A DNA stretch of 64,000 nucleotides from NCBI GenBank assembly GCA_025964325.1, contig JAOPZA010000112.1:1-64000 (forward strand), written 5' to 3'. The position numbers were made by a program, and so were the translations under genes. Positions 1-8,280 of this stretch are shown in pieces. The notes beneath the pieces are model-generated. The model was given only the letters and a program-made list of their open reading frames with translations, made no database searches and was not told the DNA's origin. This DNA comes from Conexibacter sp. (GTDB taxonomy: Bacteria; Actinomycetota; Thermoleophilia; Solirubrobacterales; Solirubrobacteraceae). Numbering within the stretch: position 1 is the first letter of the stretch; every line of letters starts with the position of its first letter.

Positions 1-24
1 CAGCCGCAGCCGCAGCCGCAGCCG
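1..24. repeat. Hexanucleotide tandem repeat (CAGCCG)x4
   Basis: Four perfect copies of CAGCCG lie at the window edge, just before the first gene. The array may continue to the left. In the frame of the downstream gene it would read Ser-Arg repeats with no stop, so I cannot exclude that the downstream coding region begins earlier. Confidence 0.8.
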
Positions 25-31
25 CGAGGGC

Positions 32-973
32 ATGACGAGCGGGCACACGCGCAGGGCCGCGACCGGCGCGGCGGTGGCGGCCGCCCTGTTCGCCGCCGCG
101 CTCGCACGCGCGCCGGCTGGATCAGCCGCGGCGTTTCGCGCCGAGGTCAGGATCGCGCAGATCGGCGGCGCCCGCATCGCCTGGTACGAGCGAGGCAGCG
201 GGCCGCCGCTGCTGATGGCGATCGGAACCGGCTCGACGATGGCTGAATGGGACCCGGCGCTGCTCGCACGGCTGGCGCACGGACGGCGCCTGATCCTGTT
301 CGACTATCCGGGCGTCGGCCGCTCGTCGCCCCTGCGCGGCACGCATACCTCGTTCGCGGCGCTGGCTGACGCGGCAGCCGGCCTGCTGCGCGCGCTCGGC
401 GTCCCGCGGGCCGACGTGCTCGGGTGGTCGATGGGTGGCTTCGTCGCCCAGCAGCTCGCGATCCGCCATCCCGAGTCGGTAGGCCGGCTCGTGCTCGCCG
501 GCACCAACGCAGGCGGCGACCGCTCCGTGCTCGGTCCGCCGGCGGACCAGCGGATCGACAGCGACCCCGCCCCGTCCGACGCCGCCGTGCTGCGAGTTCT
601 CTACCCGCGCACGCGCGCGGGGCAGGCGGAGGGCCGCGCCTTCCTCACGCGACTGGAGCGGGCGAGCGCCACGGGCGCGATTCCCGACGACTTCGGCGTC
701 CCCGCCGCGACGGTGCGGGTGCAGGTCGGGGCCGAGGACCCGTGGCTGCGCTCGAACGCCAACGCGCGGGCGCTGAGGCGCCTGCGGCTGCCCGCGCTCG
801 TGGCCGGCGGACGGGACGACGTCGTCGTCCCGCCGGAGAACGCGCGGCGCCTCGCGCGGCTGATCCCAGGCGCCCGCATGCGGCTGCTGCCCGGCGGCCA
901 CGCCTTCCTGTTCGGCGACCGCGTCCGCTTCGCCTCGCTGGTCCTGCGCTTCCTACGCGGCGAAGCGACGTGA
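32..973 (+). CDS. Exported alpha/beta-hydrolase
   Basis: A 313-residue alpha/beta-hydrolase-fold enzyme, probably an esterase- or lactonase-like hydrolase of unknown substrate. The N-terminus (residues about 8-34) is Arg-rich then Ala-rich hydrophobic, so the protein is probably secreted. The nucleophile elbow GWSMGG places the catalytic Ser at about 133; Asp 262/263 in GRDDVVVPP and His 290 in LPGGHAF complete the triad. GAGGG lies directly before the ATG, but the frame is open to the window edge, so the start is not certain. It converges on the ABC importer operon and need not belong to it. Confidence 0.8.
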   Translation: MTSGHTRRAATGAAVAAALFAAALARAPAGSAAAFRAEVRIAQIGGARIAWYERGSGPPLLMAIGTGSTMAEWDPALLARLAHGRRLILFDYPGVGRSSPLRGTHTSFAALADAAAGLLRALGVPRADVLGWSMGGFVAQQLAIRHPESVGRLVLAGTNAGGDRSVLGPPADQRIDSDPAPSDAAVLRVLYPRTRAGQAEGRAFLTRLERASATGAIPDDFGVPAATVRVQVGAEDPWLRSNANARALRRLRLPALVAGGRDDVVVPPENARRLARLIPGARMRLLPGGHAFLFGDRVRFASLVLRFLRGEAT

Positions 974-1009
974 TGCCCCTGGGAAGATGCGGAGCGGCGG
1001 CCGGCGACG

Positions 1010-2059
1010 TTAGCTCCCGCGCTTCTTCCGTGCGAGCAACACCGCCAGACCGACGCCGATGATCAGCGCAACGCCGTTGACGTAGCTCGACACGTAGGGC
1101 GCTGCGCCGGCGAGGTTCAAGCCGCTGTTGAGCACCGCGAGAAAGAAGATCGCCACCAGCGTGCCGCCGACGTTGTAGCGACCGGGCTTGATCGCCGCAG
1201 CGCTGAGGAAGGCGGCCGCGAGCGCCGGGAGCGTGAACCCGGGCCCCACGTTCGGGTCGGCGCCTCCGGCGCGAGCGACCGACAGCACGCCCGCGGCGCC
1301 CGACAGCGCGCCGGCCAGGACGAAGCTGACGGCCAGCACGACGTTCGTCCGTACCCCCACGAGGCGCGCGGCAGCCCGATTCGAGCCGAAGGCGTACGTG
1401 TAGCGGCCCAGTGGGGTGTGACCGAGCAGGTAGTACACGCCCAACGCGACGAGCGCGAGCGCGAAGGCGACGCGCGGGATGCCGATCCACGTGCCGCCAC
1501 CGAACTTCGTGACGCTGGCGGGGATGTTGCTCACGATCGAGAGGCCGCCCGTCTTCTGCGAGACGACACCGGCAAGGATCGTCGAGGTTCCGAGGGTGGT
1601 GATGACGCCGTTGACCCCCATGCGGGTGACGAGCACCGCGTTGACGCCTCCGACCAGTGCCCCGATCGCGATCCCGAGCAGGATCGCTGCGAGCACGGGC
1701 ATGCCGTTGGAGATCGCGTCGGCGACGAAGACGGCGGCGACGCCCGCCGTGGCGCCGACCGAGAGGTCGAACTCGTTGCACACGAGCGGGATCAGCGCGC
1801 CAAGGGCGATGATCGCCGTGACCGCCTGATTGGCAACGAGGATCCGGAGGTTGGCGCTCGTCAGGAACGTGTCCGCCGTCTTCGACCAGAAGGTGAAGAA
1901 GACGGCGATCAGCACGAGCAGGATCAGCAGCGCATAGGCCTCCAGCGAGTGCACGCCGAAACGCATCAGGCGCCGCCGGGCCTCCGCCGGCGCCAGGACG
2001 GCCGTGGTCCCGCCGGGCGGCTCGGGCATGGACACGTGCAGTTCGGGCTCCGGACTCAT
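1010..2059 (-). CDS. ABC importer 1, ribose-type permease
   Basis: Inner-membrane permease (349 residues) of the BPD_transp_2/RbsC family, with about 8-10 hydrophobic segments from residue about 35 to the end. It would form the homodimeric channel for the ATPase and binding protein encoded just upstream. The conserved blocks around NEFDLSVGA and VGPGFTLPALAAAFLS are shared almost word for word with the two other permeases in this window. The ATG overlaps the ATPase stop as ATGA, so translation is coupled. Substrate unknown; sugar is the family default, but the neighbours suggest a catabolic N-compound. Confidence 0.9.
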   Translation of the reverse strand: MSPEPELHVSMPEPPGGTTAVLAPAEARRRLMRFGVHSLEAYALLILLVLIAVFFTFWSKTADTFLTSANLRILVANQAVTAIIALGALIPLVCNEFDLSVGATAGVAAVFVADAISNGMPVLAAILLGIAIGALVGGVNAVLVTRMGVNGVITTLGTSTILAGVVSQKTGGLSIVSNIPASVTKFGGGTWIGIPRVAFALALVALGVYYLLGHTPLGRYTYAFGSNRAAARLVGVRTNVVLAVSFVLAGALSGAAGVLSVARAGGADPNVGPGFTLPALAAAFLSAAAIKPGRYNVGGTLVAIFFLAVLNSGLNLAGAAPYVSSYVNGVALIIGVGLAVLLARKKRGS

Positions 2060-3585
2060 GACTCAGGTCTCCCCGCGTACACCGCGATGTTGAGGGCTTC
2101 TTCCTGGAGGTCGGCACGCGTGAGCTCGGCGGTCACGCATCCGTGCTGCATGACGATCGCCCGGTCGCAGACCGACGCCAGCTCCCGGAAGTCGGAGGTG
2201 ACGAGGAGCGCAGCGGCCCCCGCGTCGACGACCTCGCGGATCAGCGCGTGGATCTCGGCGCGGGCCCCGACGTCGACCCCCTGGGTCGGCTCGTCGAGCA
2301 GCAGCACGCGCGGAGCGCGCTGCAGCCACCGCGCGAGGATCACCTTCTGCTGGTTGCCGCCCGACAGCGACGCGAGCGGCGACTCGTCGGATGCGGCGCG
2401 AACGCCGAAGGCGCGCATCAGCCTCCTGGTCTCGTCGCGCTCGGCCCGGCGGCGGATGTGGAGGCGCTTCCAGTACGTCGACAGCGCCGCGATCGAGATG
2501 TTCTCCCTGACGCTCAGATCGGCGAACGCCGCGTCCGCGGGGCGGTCCTCGGGGATGTAGGCGAAGCCGGCCCGCATCGCTCGGCGCGTATCCCCGAGGC
2601 GCACCGGATGCCCGTCGACGCGGACGTCACCGGTCGCCGGAACCTCACCGAAGAGACTCCGCAGCAGGGTCGTCCGTCCCGATCCCAGCAGTCCGGCGAG
2701 GCCGACGACCTCGCCGCCGTGCACCTGGATCGCGCGCCCGTCGCGCGTCAGCCCTCGTGCCTCGAGCACCACCGCGCCGGGCTCGCCCACCGACCGGTCG
2801 GCGGCCGCATCGACCGCGCGCCCGACGATCAGCGCGGCGAGCGTGTCCTCGTCGAGCTCATCGCGCTCGCGGGTGGCGACGACGTGGCCGTTTTGCAACA
2901 CGGTCGCGCGGTGCGCGACCGCCATCACCTCGTCGAGGCGATGCGAGACGTACATGATCGTCTGCCCCGCGCGCGCGTAGCGCTCGAGCGCGGAGAGCAG
3001 GAGCGCGACTTCGTGTCGCGGCAGGCTGGCGGTCGGCTCGTCGAGCACCAGCACGCCGTCATGGGCTCCCTCCTGCCCCTGCAGCGCGCGTGCGATCGCG
3101 ACCATCATCTGCATCGCCGGCCCGAGGTCCCCCACGAGCGTGTCGGGGTCCTGATCGAGGTCGAACCGCCGCATGACCTCCCGCGCGCGCCGCTTCAGCG
3201 CCGACCACTTCACCCGCCCCCCGACGCCGGTCTCGTAGCCGCGTCCGATCGCGATGTTCTCGGCGATGCTGAGGTCGGGGAACGTCGAGCTCTGCTGATG
3301 GACGAAGTGCAGTCCGCACGCGCGAGCCCGCGCCGGCGTCTGGGAGCGCGCATCCTGCACGACGCCCCCGAGCTGCAACTCGCCGGCGTCGGCGGCCACG
3401 ACGCCCGCGAGGATCTTGATGAGCGTCGACTTGCCCGAGCCGTTGCCGCCGAGCAGCGCGTGGATGCTCCCCCGCGCGACCTCGAGCGACACGCCGGCCA
3501 GTGCCTGCGTGCCGCCGTAGGCCTTGCTCACGTCGGTGATCCGCAGGAGGCTGGACGTGTGCCCGATGCCCGCCTGGCTCGTCAC
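2056..3585 (-). CDS. ABC importer 1, RbsA-type tandem ATPase
   Basis: Cytoplasmic ATPase of about 509 residues with two ABC domains (about 12-250 and 265-505), as in RbsA/MglA. Domain 1 has Walker A GGNGSGKST (46-54) but a degenerate signature (DLGPAMQMMV). Domain 2 has an altered Walker A (GSGRTTL, Lys to Arg), an intact signature LSGGNQQK and Walker B VLLLDEPTQGVD. The asymmetry is normal for the family. I chose the GTG at 3585 because it overlaps the binding-protein stop as GTGA, exactly as in importer 3; an in-frame GTG at 3600 is the alternative. Confidence 0.9.
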   Translation of the reverse strand: MTSQAGIGHTSSLLRITDVSKAYGGTQALAGVSLEVARGSIHALLGGNGSGKSTLIKILAGVVAADAGELQLGGVVQDARSQTPARARACGLHFVHQQSSTFPDLSIAENIAIGRGYETGVGGRVKWSALKRRAREVMRRFDLDQDPDTLVGDLGPAMQMMVAIARALQGQEGAHDGVLVLDEPTASLPRHEVALLLSALERYARAGQTIMYVSHRLDEVMAVAHRATVLQNGHVVATRERDELDEDTLAALIVGRAVDAAADRSVGEPGAVVLEARGLTRDGRAIQVHGGEVVGLAGLLGSGRTTLLRSLFGEVPATGDVRVDGHPVRLGDTRRAMRAGFAYIPEDRPADAAFADLSVRENISIAALSTYWKRLHIRRRAERDETRRLMRAFGVRAASDESPLASLSGGNQQKVILARWLQRAPRVLLLDEPTQGVDVGARAEIHALIREVVDAGAAALLVTSDFRELASVCDRAIVMQHGCVTAELTRADLQEEALNIAVYAGRPES

Positions 3586-4808
3586 TTCTGACCCGCCCAC
3601 GCCTTCTCGTAGGCGGCGACGAAGTCGATCGGAACCGCCGCAGCCCCAGACGTGCCGAGGTTGTGATCGTTGTCGTAGATCCCGATGCCGTTGCCGGAGT
3701 CGACCGGCTTCTGACCGGCGAACAGCCGGTTCAGGGAGTCGGATGCGCCGAATCCCTCCCAGGCGATCGAGCTGATGTAGCCCGCGTTCTGGCCCTGGTT
3801 CTTGCGCACGATCTCGAGGTTGGCGGCGTAGCCGCCGCCTGCGATGACCTCGAGCTGGTCCTTGCGCCCGGAGCTCTGGATCGCCGACGCGAGACCGGCG
3901 GTCATGTAGTCGTCGATCGGCGAGACGATCGCGTTCGCGTCCGGCGTCTGCAAGATCGCCTGTTGCGCCTTCTCCTGGAGCTTGGGGCCGATGTCGCCAC
4001 CGGTGAACTGGACCGTGCGAACCAGCTTGCAGGTCGCGCAGGTCGCGAGCTCCTTGCGGAACGCGTCGTTCAGGATGACCACCGTCTGCAGGTCGTTCTG
4101 CACGAACGTGATGACCTTTGCCTTGCCCCGCGTCTTGGCGATCACCCAGTCGGCCTGCGCGGTCCCCATCAACCGCACCCAGTTGCTGAAGCTGCCCTGC
4201 GGATAGACGACCGTGCCGGAGAAGAGCGACTCGTCACCGGGCTTGCTGTCGCTGCAGTCGAGGCTCTCCGCTCCGACGATCGGGATCTTGGCCGCCTTCG
4301 CTTCCGTCATAGCGGAGCGGGCGAGGCTGCAGTCGACGTTGTAGAGCAGGATGCCGTCGGCCTTGGCGGCGATCGCCTGGCGGATGCCGTCCTGGAAGAG
4401 GCTCGGGTCGAGCTTGGCGTCATAGACGGTGAGATTCCATCCGAGCGCCTTGGCGGCCGCCTTCGTGGACTCCGCGAAGAGCCCGGAGGCGGGCAGCCCG
4501 AGTCCGACGCTGATCTCCCAGACCTTCTTCCCACGCTGCGCCGGCGGCGACGTCGCGGGAGGCGCGTGGAAGAACTGGTACTTGTAGAGCGCGGCGAGCT
4601 TCTTGTCCGCTGCGGCAACCCCGTCACCGGCGCCGGCGCTCGTCTGGCTCGCGCCGGTGGACGCCGCCGAGGCGGACGTCGACGTCGGGCTCGAGGACGA
4701 TGACGGCGTCGACGAGCTGCTACCGCAGGCACTCACCCCAATTGTGAGCATGACGCTTAGTGTCACTAACCGCCAAGCGCGGCGTGATCCCTTCGGCATC
4801 CATCTCAT
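3582..4808 (-). CDS. ABC importer 1, substrate-binding lipoprotein
   Basis: Periplasmic-binding-protein type 1 (Peripla_BP_4-like) lipoprotein of 408 residues. The signal is SRRAWRLVTL... with lipobox VSAC (Cys about 28), followed by a Ser/Thr-rich linker. Four further Cys (DC, DC, CATC) are conserved in the two paralogous binding proteins here and could form disulfides. The start at 4808 has GAGAGGAA before it; the ATG at 4799 is an alternative, and the longer open frame to 4901 would put 30 residues before the signal peptide. It is the first gene of a three-gene operon divergent from the MerR-XRE-cupin regulator. Confidence 0.85.
   Translation of the reverse strand: MRWMPKGSRRAWRLVTLSVMLTIGVSACGSSSSTPSSSSSPTSTSASAASTGASQTSAGAGDGVAAADKKLAALYKYQFFHAPPATSPPAQRGKKVWEISVGLGLPASGLFAESTKAAAKALGWNLTVYDAKLDPSLFQDGIRQAIAAKADGILLYNVDCSLARSAMTEAKAAKIPIVGAESLDCSDSKPGDESLFSGTVVYPQGSFSNWVRLMGTAQADWVIAKTRGKAKVITFVQNDLQTVVILNDAFRKELATCATCKLVRTVQFTGGDIGPKLQEKAQQAILQTPDANAIVSPIDDYMTAGLASAIQSSGRKDQLEVIAGGGYAANLEIVRKNQGQNAGYISSIAWEGFGASDSLNRLFAGQKPVDSGNGIGIYDNDHNLGTSGAAAVPIDFVAAYEKAWAGQK
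4757..4769. promoter_or_regulatory. Palindrome TTAGTG-T-CACTAA inside the binding-protein signal sequence
   Basis: A perfect 6-1-6 inverted repeat within the codons of the signal peptide. Its half-site is nearly the same as that of the palindrome at the promoter about 175 bp upstream, although the half-site spacing differs by one base. It could be an auxiliary operator; coincidence is possible. Confidence 0.35.
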
Positions 4809-4934
4809 CTGTTCCTCTCGGCTCGACCGTAATTGGCTGAAGTCACGGCACTGGCGCATGACCGGCTCGGTGTGGGCGAGGCGTTCTCCAAGGTCCGTCA
4901 TGCCATCGCCGCAGGCGAAGCGAGCGCGACGCTG

Positions 4935-4974
4935 TAGTGCACTAACCTTAGATGACGTGCGAGTAGGTTGTCAA
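4935..4974 (-). promoter_or_regulatory. Promoter and operator of ABC importer 1
   Basis: On the minus strand TTGACA (4974-4969) is followed after 16 nt by TCTAAG (4952-4947), a good sigma-70-type promoter. A perfect 10-bp palindrome TAGTGCACTA (4935-4944) lies immediately downstream and would cover the transcription start, so a repressor site is likely. The same promoter layout recurs upstream of Rieske oxygenase 1 near 14.3 kb. Confidence 0.65.
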
Positions 4975-5004
4975 GCCGGTCCATTGGCGGAAGTGCCGGT
5001 GCGC

Positions 5005-5050
5005 ACGGACGTCCGTCCGCGGCCCACGCCTCCCTGGCGGTCCCTATGAT
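5005..5050 (+). promoter_or_regulatory. Promoter region of the MerR-XRE-cupin regulator
   Basis: TATGAT at 5045-5050 ends only 8 nt before the ATG at 5059, which suggests a leaderless transcript; no clear -35 is seen. A perfect 12-bp palindrome ACGGACGTCCGT at 5005-5016 lies upstream and could be an autoregulatory site. Confidence 0.45.
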
Positions 5051-5058
5051 GGATTTGA

Positions 5059-5943
5059 ATGTCGCCCCGTCAGCCACGCAAGAGAGCCTCCGCTCGTAGC
5101 GATGCCGCCTCCGATCCGACCGCGATCTTCTACATCCGCGAGGCAGCCGAGCTGGTAGGGGTGACACGAGCCGTGATCCGCGACTGGGAGCGTCAGGGAC
5201 TCCTCTCACCCATGCGCGGCGCGAACGGCTATCGGCTCTACACCTACGACGACATCGAGCGCGCGCGGCAGATCCGCGACTTGATTCATCGCGACCGACT
5301 CAACGCACCAGGTGTGCGAAGTGTCCTCGGCGTCACGACGGCGCCCCCGACCGACGAAGCCGGCACGGGCAACGGGATCGAGGACTCGGACGGGTTCGGG
5401 AAGCACATCCGGCGCCTGCGGCAGGAACAGGGTCTCTCGCTCCGCGCCGTCGCAGCCAGAACCGGCCTCGGCGCGTCGCACATCAGCGCGATCGAGCGCT
5501 CGCTGACGCGCCCCTCGATGGCGTCGGTCGGCAAGCTGGCCGAGGCGCTGGGCAGCAACTTCCTCAAGCTGATCGGCAGCGAGGGCGTCGGCGACGACGT
5601 CGTGGTCCGCAAGGACGACCGCCCGCACCCGTCCGTCGACTTCCCCGGGATGGAGATCGAGAAGCTGAACCGGCACGGCCTCGACCTCAGCGCTCATCTG
5701 ATGACGATCCTGCCGGGACGCGGGAGCCAGGGGAGCTACAACCATGGCGGCGAGGAGTTCATCCTCGTGCTGAGCGGTGACCTCGAGGTCACCCTCGACG
5801 AGACGCAGACGCACGTGCTCCATCCGATGGACGCGATCACGTTCCGCAGCTCGCGTCCGCACCGCTGGCGCAATCCCGGCACGGAGAGAACCGTCGTGGT
5901 CTGGGTCGACTCGCCGCCGAGCGGGTTCGACGGACGGCTATAG
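5059..5943 (+). CDS. MerR-XRE-cupin triple-domain transcription regulator
   Basis: A 294-residue regulator with three domains. Residues about 22-95 are a MerR-type winged HTH (YIREAAELVGVTRAVIRDWERQGLL...YDDIERARQIRDL). Residues about 113-170 are an XRE/HTH_3 domain (LRQEQGLSLRAVAARTGLGASHISAIE). Residues about 205-290 are a cupin sensor (SYNHGGEEFILVLSGDLEV). XRE-cupin proteins are common; a MerR head added in front gives two DNA-binding modules on one sensor. It is divergent from ABC importer 1, whose promoter holds a palindromic operator, so it probably controls that importer. The ligand is unknown. Confidence 0.85.
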   Translation: MSPRQPRKRASARSDAASDPTAIFYIREAAELVGVTRAVIRDWERQGLLSPMRGANGYRLYTYDDIERARQIRDLIHRDRLNAPGVRSVLGVTTAPPTDEAGTGNGIEDSDGFGKHIRRLRQEQGLSLRAVAARTGLGASHISAIERSLTRPSMASVGKLAEALGSNFLKLIGSEGVGDDVVVRKDDRPHPSVDFPGMEIEKLNRHGLDLSAHLMTILPGRGSQGSYNHGGEEFILVLSGDLEVTLDETQTHVLHPMDAITFRSSRPHRWRNPGTERTVVVWVDSPPSGFDGRL

Positions 5944-7350
5944 ACCCCACGAGCCCTCGGCGATCTTGCCGGGGTTGAAGAGGGACTCCGGGTCGAGCGC
6001 GCGCTTGAGCGCCCGCATCGCCTTCACGCCCGCGGGCCCGTGCTCGAGCTCGAGATAGCGCATCTTGCCGAGGCCGACGCCGTGCTCGCCGGTGCACGTA
6101 CCGCCGTGGTCGATCGCACGGCGGACGAGGCGGTCGTGAAGGGCGCGCGCCCGCGCGAGCTCCTCGCCGTCGTCGTGGCCGAGCAGCAGGATCACATGGA
6201 AGTTCCCGTCCCCCACGTGTCCGACGATCGTCGCCGTCAGGCCGCACGTCGCGATGTCCTCCTGCGTCTCGGCGATGCAGTCGGCCAACGCCGAGATCGG
6301 CACGCAGGCGTCCGTCGTCATCGCGCGCGCGCCCGGACGCAGCGCGCGCGCCGCGTCGTAGGCGCGGTGGCGAGCCCGCCACAGCGCCCGTCGCTCGCGC
6401 TCGTCGGTCGCGGCGCGGTAGGCGCTGCACCCGTGGTCGGCGGCGATCCGCTGCGCCTCCCCTGCCTGGATCCCGACGTCGGCGGGCGATCCGTGCAGCT
6501 CGAGGAAGACCGTGGGCGCGACGATGTGGGTGAGGTCGTCGTGGCGGTTGATCGCTTCCATCTGCCGTTCGTCGGCCAGCTCGATCCGTGCCACGGGAAT
6601 GCCCTCCTGGAGCATCGCGACGACGCAGTCGACGGCATCGCGCAGCGTCGTGAAGCTGCACGTCGCGGCAGCCGTCGCCTCCGGCGTGGGATGCACGCGC
6701 AGCGTCGCTTCGCAGATCAGTCCGAGCGTTCCCTCCGAGCCGATGTAGAGACGCGTCAGGTCGTAGCCGGCCGACGACTTGCGCGCGCGCGAGCGCGTGC
6801 GGAGCAGCTCGCCGTCGGCGGTGACGACGAGCAGCGAGAGCACGTTCTCGCGCATGCCTCCGTAGCGGACGGTGGTCGTGCCCGACGCGCCGGTGGCGAC
6901 CATCCCGCCGAGCGTCGCGTCCGCGCCCGGGTCGACGGGGAAGAAGACGCCCTCAGGACGCAGCCGCCTGTCGAGCCCATGACGCGTGATGCCCGCCTCC
7001 ACCGTCACGTCGAGATCCGCGACCGACAGCCGCAGCAGCCGGTTCATGCCGCTCATGTCGACGCAGACGCCGCCGTGCAGCGCCGCGACGTGCCCCTCGA
7101 GCGAGGTGCCGGCGCCGAACGGGACGATCGGCGCGCGGTGATCGCGGCAGACGCGAACGATCGCCGCCGCCTCCTCCGCACTCGCGGGATAGACGACCGC
7201 ATCGGGCGCCGCGCCGGGATGGAACGACTCGTCACGTCCGTGCTGGTCGCACACATCCCGGCCGGTCAGGACACGGTCGGCGCCGAGCAGCGCACCGAGG
7301 CCGCGAACCAGCTCGTGCGTCGCTCCCTCCGACAGCCGCCGTCGCCGCAT
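5938..7350 (-). CDS. FAD-binding oxidase (GlcD / D-lactate dehydrogenase family)
   Basis: A 470-residue flavoprotein of the VAO/PCMH family with an FAD-linked oxidase C-terminal domain, related to glycolate oxidase GlcD and cytochrome-linked D-lactate dehydrogenases. FAD-binding elements include PFGAGTSLEG (about 77-86) and PGADATLGGMVATGASG (about 140-156). The C-terminal part has HVGDGNFH and ends in DPESLFNPGKI, both typical. It would oxidise a 2-hydroxy acid to a 2-oxo acid. It is the last gene of the module A operon, 6 nt after the NTF2-like gene stop, and its end overlaps the convergent regulator gene by a few bases. Confidence 0.85.
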   Translation of the reverse strand: MRRRRLSEGATHELVRGLGALLGADRVLTGRDVCDQHGRDESFHPGAAPDAVVYPASAEEAAAIVRVCRDHRAPIVPFGAGTSLEGHVAALHGGVCVDMSGMNRLLRLSVADLDVTVEAGITRHGLDRRLRPEGVFFPVDPGADATLGGMVATGASGTTTVRYGGMRENVLSLLVVTADGELLRTRSRARKSSAGYDLTRLYIGSEGTLGLICEATLRVHPTPEATAAATCSFTTLRDAVDCVVAMLQEGIPVARIELADERQMEAINRHDDLTHIVAPTVFLELHGSPADVGIQAGEAQRIAADHGCSAYRAATDERERRALWRARHRAYDAARALRPGARAMTTDACVPISALADCIAETQEDIATCGLTATIVGHVGDGNFHVILLLGHDDGEELARARALHDRLVRRAIDHGGTCTGEHGVGLGKMRYLELEHGPAGVKAMRALKRALDPESLFNPGKIAEGSWGL

Positions 7351-7356
7351 CTCCCC

Positions 7357-7809
7357 TCAGGTCAGCTCGAGCGCCCCGACGCGCGAGCGCTTCAGCTCGA
7401 GCACGCCGAGCTGGTTCATGATCACGGCGTCGTCCCAGTAGTGACGGCTGTGGGTCGCACGGCCGTCCTCGATCCGATAGACGGACACGAACGGAAGGTT
7501 CATGCTCAGCCCGGTCGGCTCCAGGTCGCCGCCGAGATCGAACAGGCCCTGGTGGGTGCCCGTCCCGATCGCCTCCACCATCTCGAGATCGCCCGAGGCG
7601 GAGACGTTCGTGACCGCGACGGCGAGGTCGGGGAACGCCGCGACCCAGCGTCCGAACTCCCGGTGGATGACCTCCTCGATGCCTTCGTAGCGATAGCCGG
7701 TCGCGCACGTCTCGATCGCGACGTGGTCCTCGGTGAACAGCCGCCGGACGAGCTCCTCGTCGTGGGCGTTCTCGAGGACGGTGCTGCCGATCTCCCCGAA
7801 TTGCGTCAT
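7357..7809 (-). CDS. NTF2/SnoaL-like protein (module A)
   Basis: A 150-residue small alpha+beta-barrel protein of the NTF2/SnoaL-like superfamily, which includes cyclases, isomerases and small hydrolases. The pattern is an N-terminal helix pair, EVIHREFGRWVAAFPDLAV, and a terminal YRIEDGRATHSRHYWDD strand. The start at 7809 is supported by AAGGAGAG 5 nt upstream. It lies between the small helical protein and the FAD oxidase in the module A operon. The reaction cannot be inferred; proteins of this fold recur in modules B and D. Confidence 0.75.
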   Translation of the reverse strand: MTQFGEIGSTVLENAHDEELVRRLFTEDHVAIETCATGYRYEGIEEVIHREFGRWVAAFPDLAVAVTNVSASGDLEMVEAIGTGTHQGLFDLGGDLEPTGLSMNLPFVSVYRIEDGRATHSRHYWDDAVIMNQLGVLELKRSRVGALELT

Positions 7810-7865
7810 GTTCTCTCCTTCGTTCGTCATCAGCGTCGTCCAAGGCCGCCCGTCGGGCGCGGTCC

Positions 7866-8219
7866 CTACGACCCGCTCATCAACCATGTGTAGAGGACCT
7901 CGTAGGCCTCGAACGTCTTCTGCAGCGCCTTCCCCATCGGCGGCCACTTGCCGTCGAGGACCCGGATCATCGCGCGGGCCTGGAAGAAGTCCTCGAGCAC
8001 GTCCGTGCTGTCGTCGCCCGGGACGTACACCCCGCCGCTCGCCCGCTCCTCCTCGGTGTCGACCGGATACCCGCGTGCGACGAGCATCCGCTCGAGCAGG
8101 TCGTCCATCTTGACCAGCGCCTGTGGAAGCGATTCGTCCGCGAGGCGGGTCAGCTCGCCCCACTCGCGCTGCCACTGCTCCCGCTGCTCCTCCGGTCCGA
8201 CGTCGGCACTCGCAGTCAT
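7866..8219 (-). CDS. Small helical protein 1, unknown family
   Basis: A 117-residue acidic, probably all-helical protein that I do not recognise. Its start is set by AAGGAG 9 nt before the ATG at 8219. It has a paralogue at 51692-52033, next to the other amidohydrolase-like/Rieske pair. Shared features are an N-terminal W-x-x-EW-x-E-x-x-RLADxSxxQAL block, a central LLEx(N/R)GY, then ...FxxAxAILxxxDxxxxx...F-E-A-Y-x-x-(L/V)L. No metal or cofactor motif is seen. Linkage to the oxygenase module suggests an accessory or subunit-like role. Confidence 0.7.
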   Translation of the reverse strand: MTASADVGPEEQREQWQREWGELTRLADESLPQALVKMDDLLERMLVARGYPVDTEEERASGGVYVPGDDSTDVLEDFFQARAMIRVLDGKWPPMGKALQKTFEAYEVLYTWLMSGS

Positions 8220-8280
8220 GATCACGCACTCCTTCCGCACACCGGCTCGCCGGCGCGTCACGTTGTCTTGCGTTTCACCG

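Noticed and set aside
645-2117. 490-codon minus-strand frame overlapping permease 1 and the hydrolase
   Set aside because: It covers both strands' real genes in another frame and its translation is Arg-rich low complexity.
4809-4901. N-terminal extension of binding protein 1 to 4901
   Set aside because: It would place about 30 residues before an otherwise perfect lipoprotein signal; an RBS supports the start at 4808.
4983-5000. Possible eighth copy of the 18-bp dyad (ATTGGCG-GAAG-TGCCGGT)
   Set aside because: Three arm mismatches and a location in the module A promoter region, which uses a different operator type; too weak to include.
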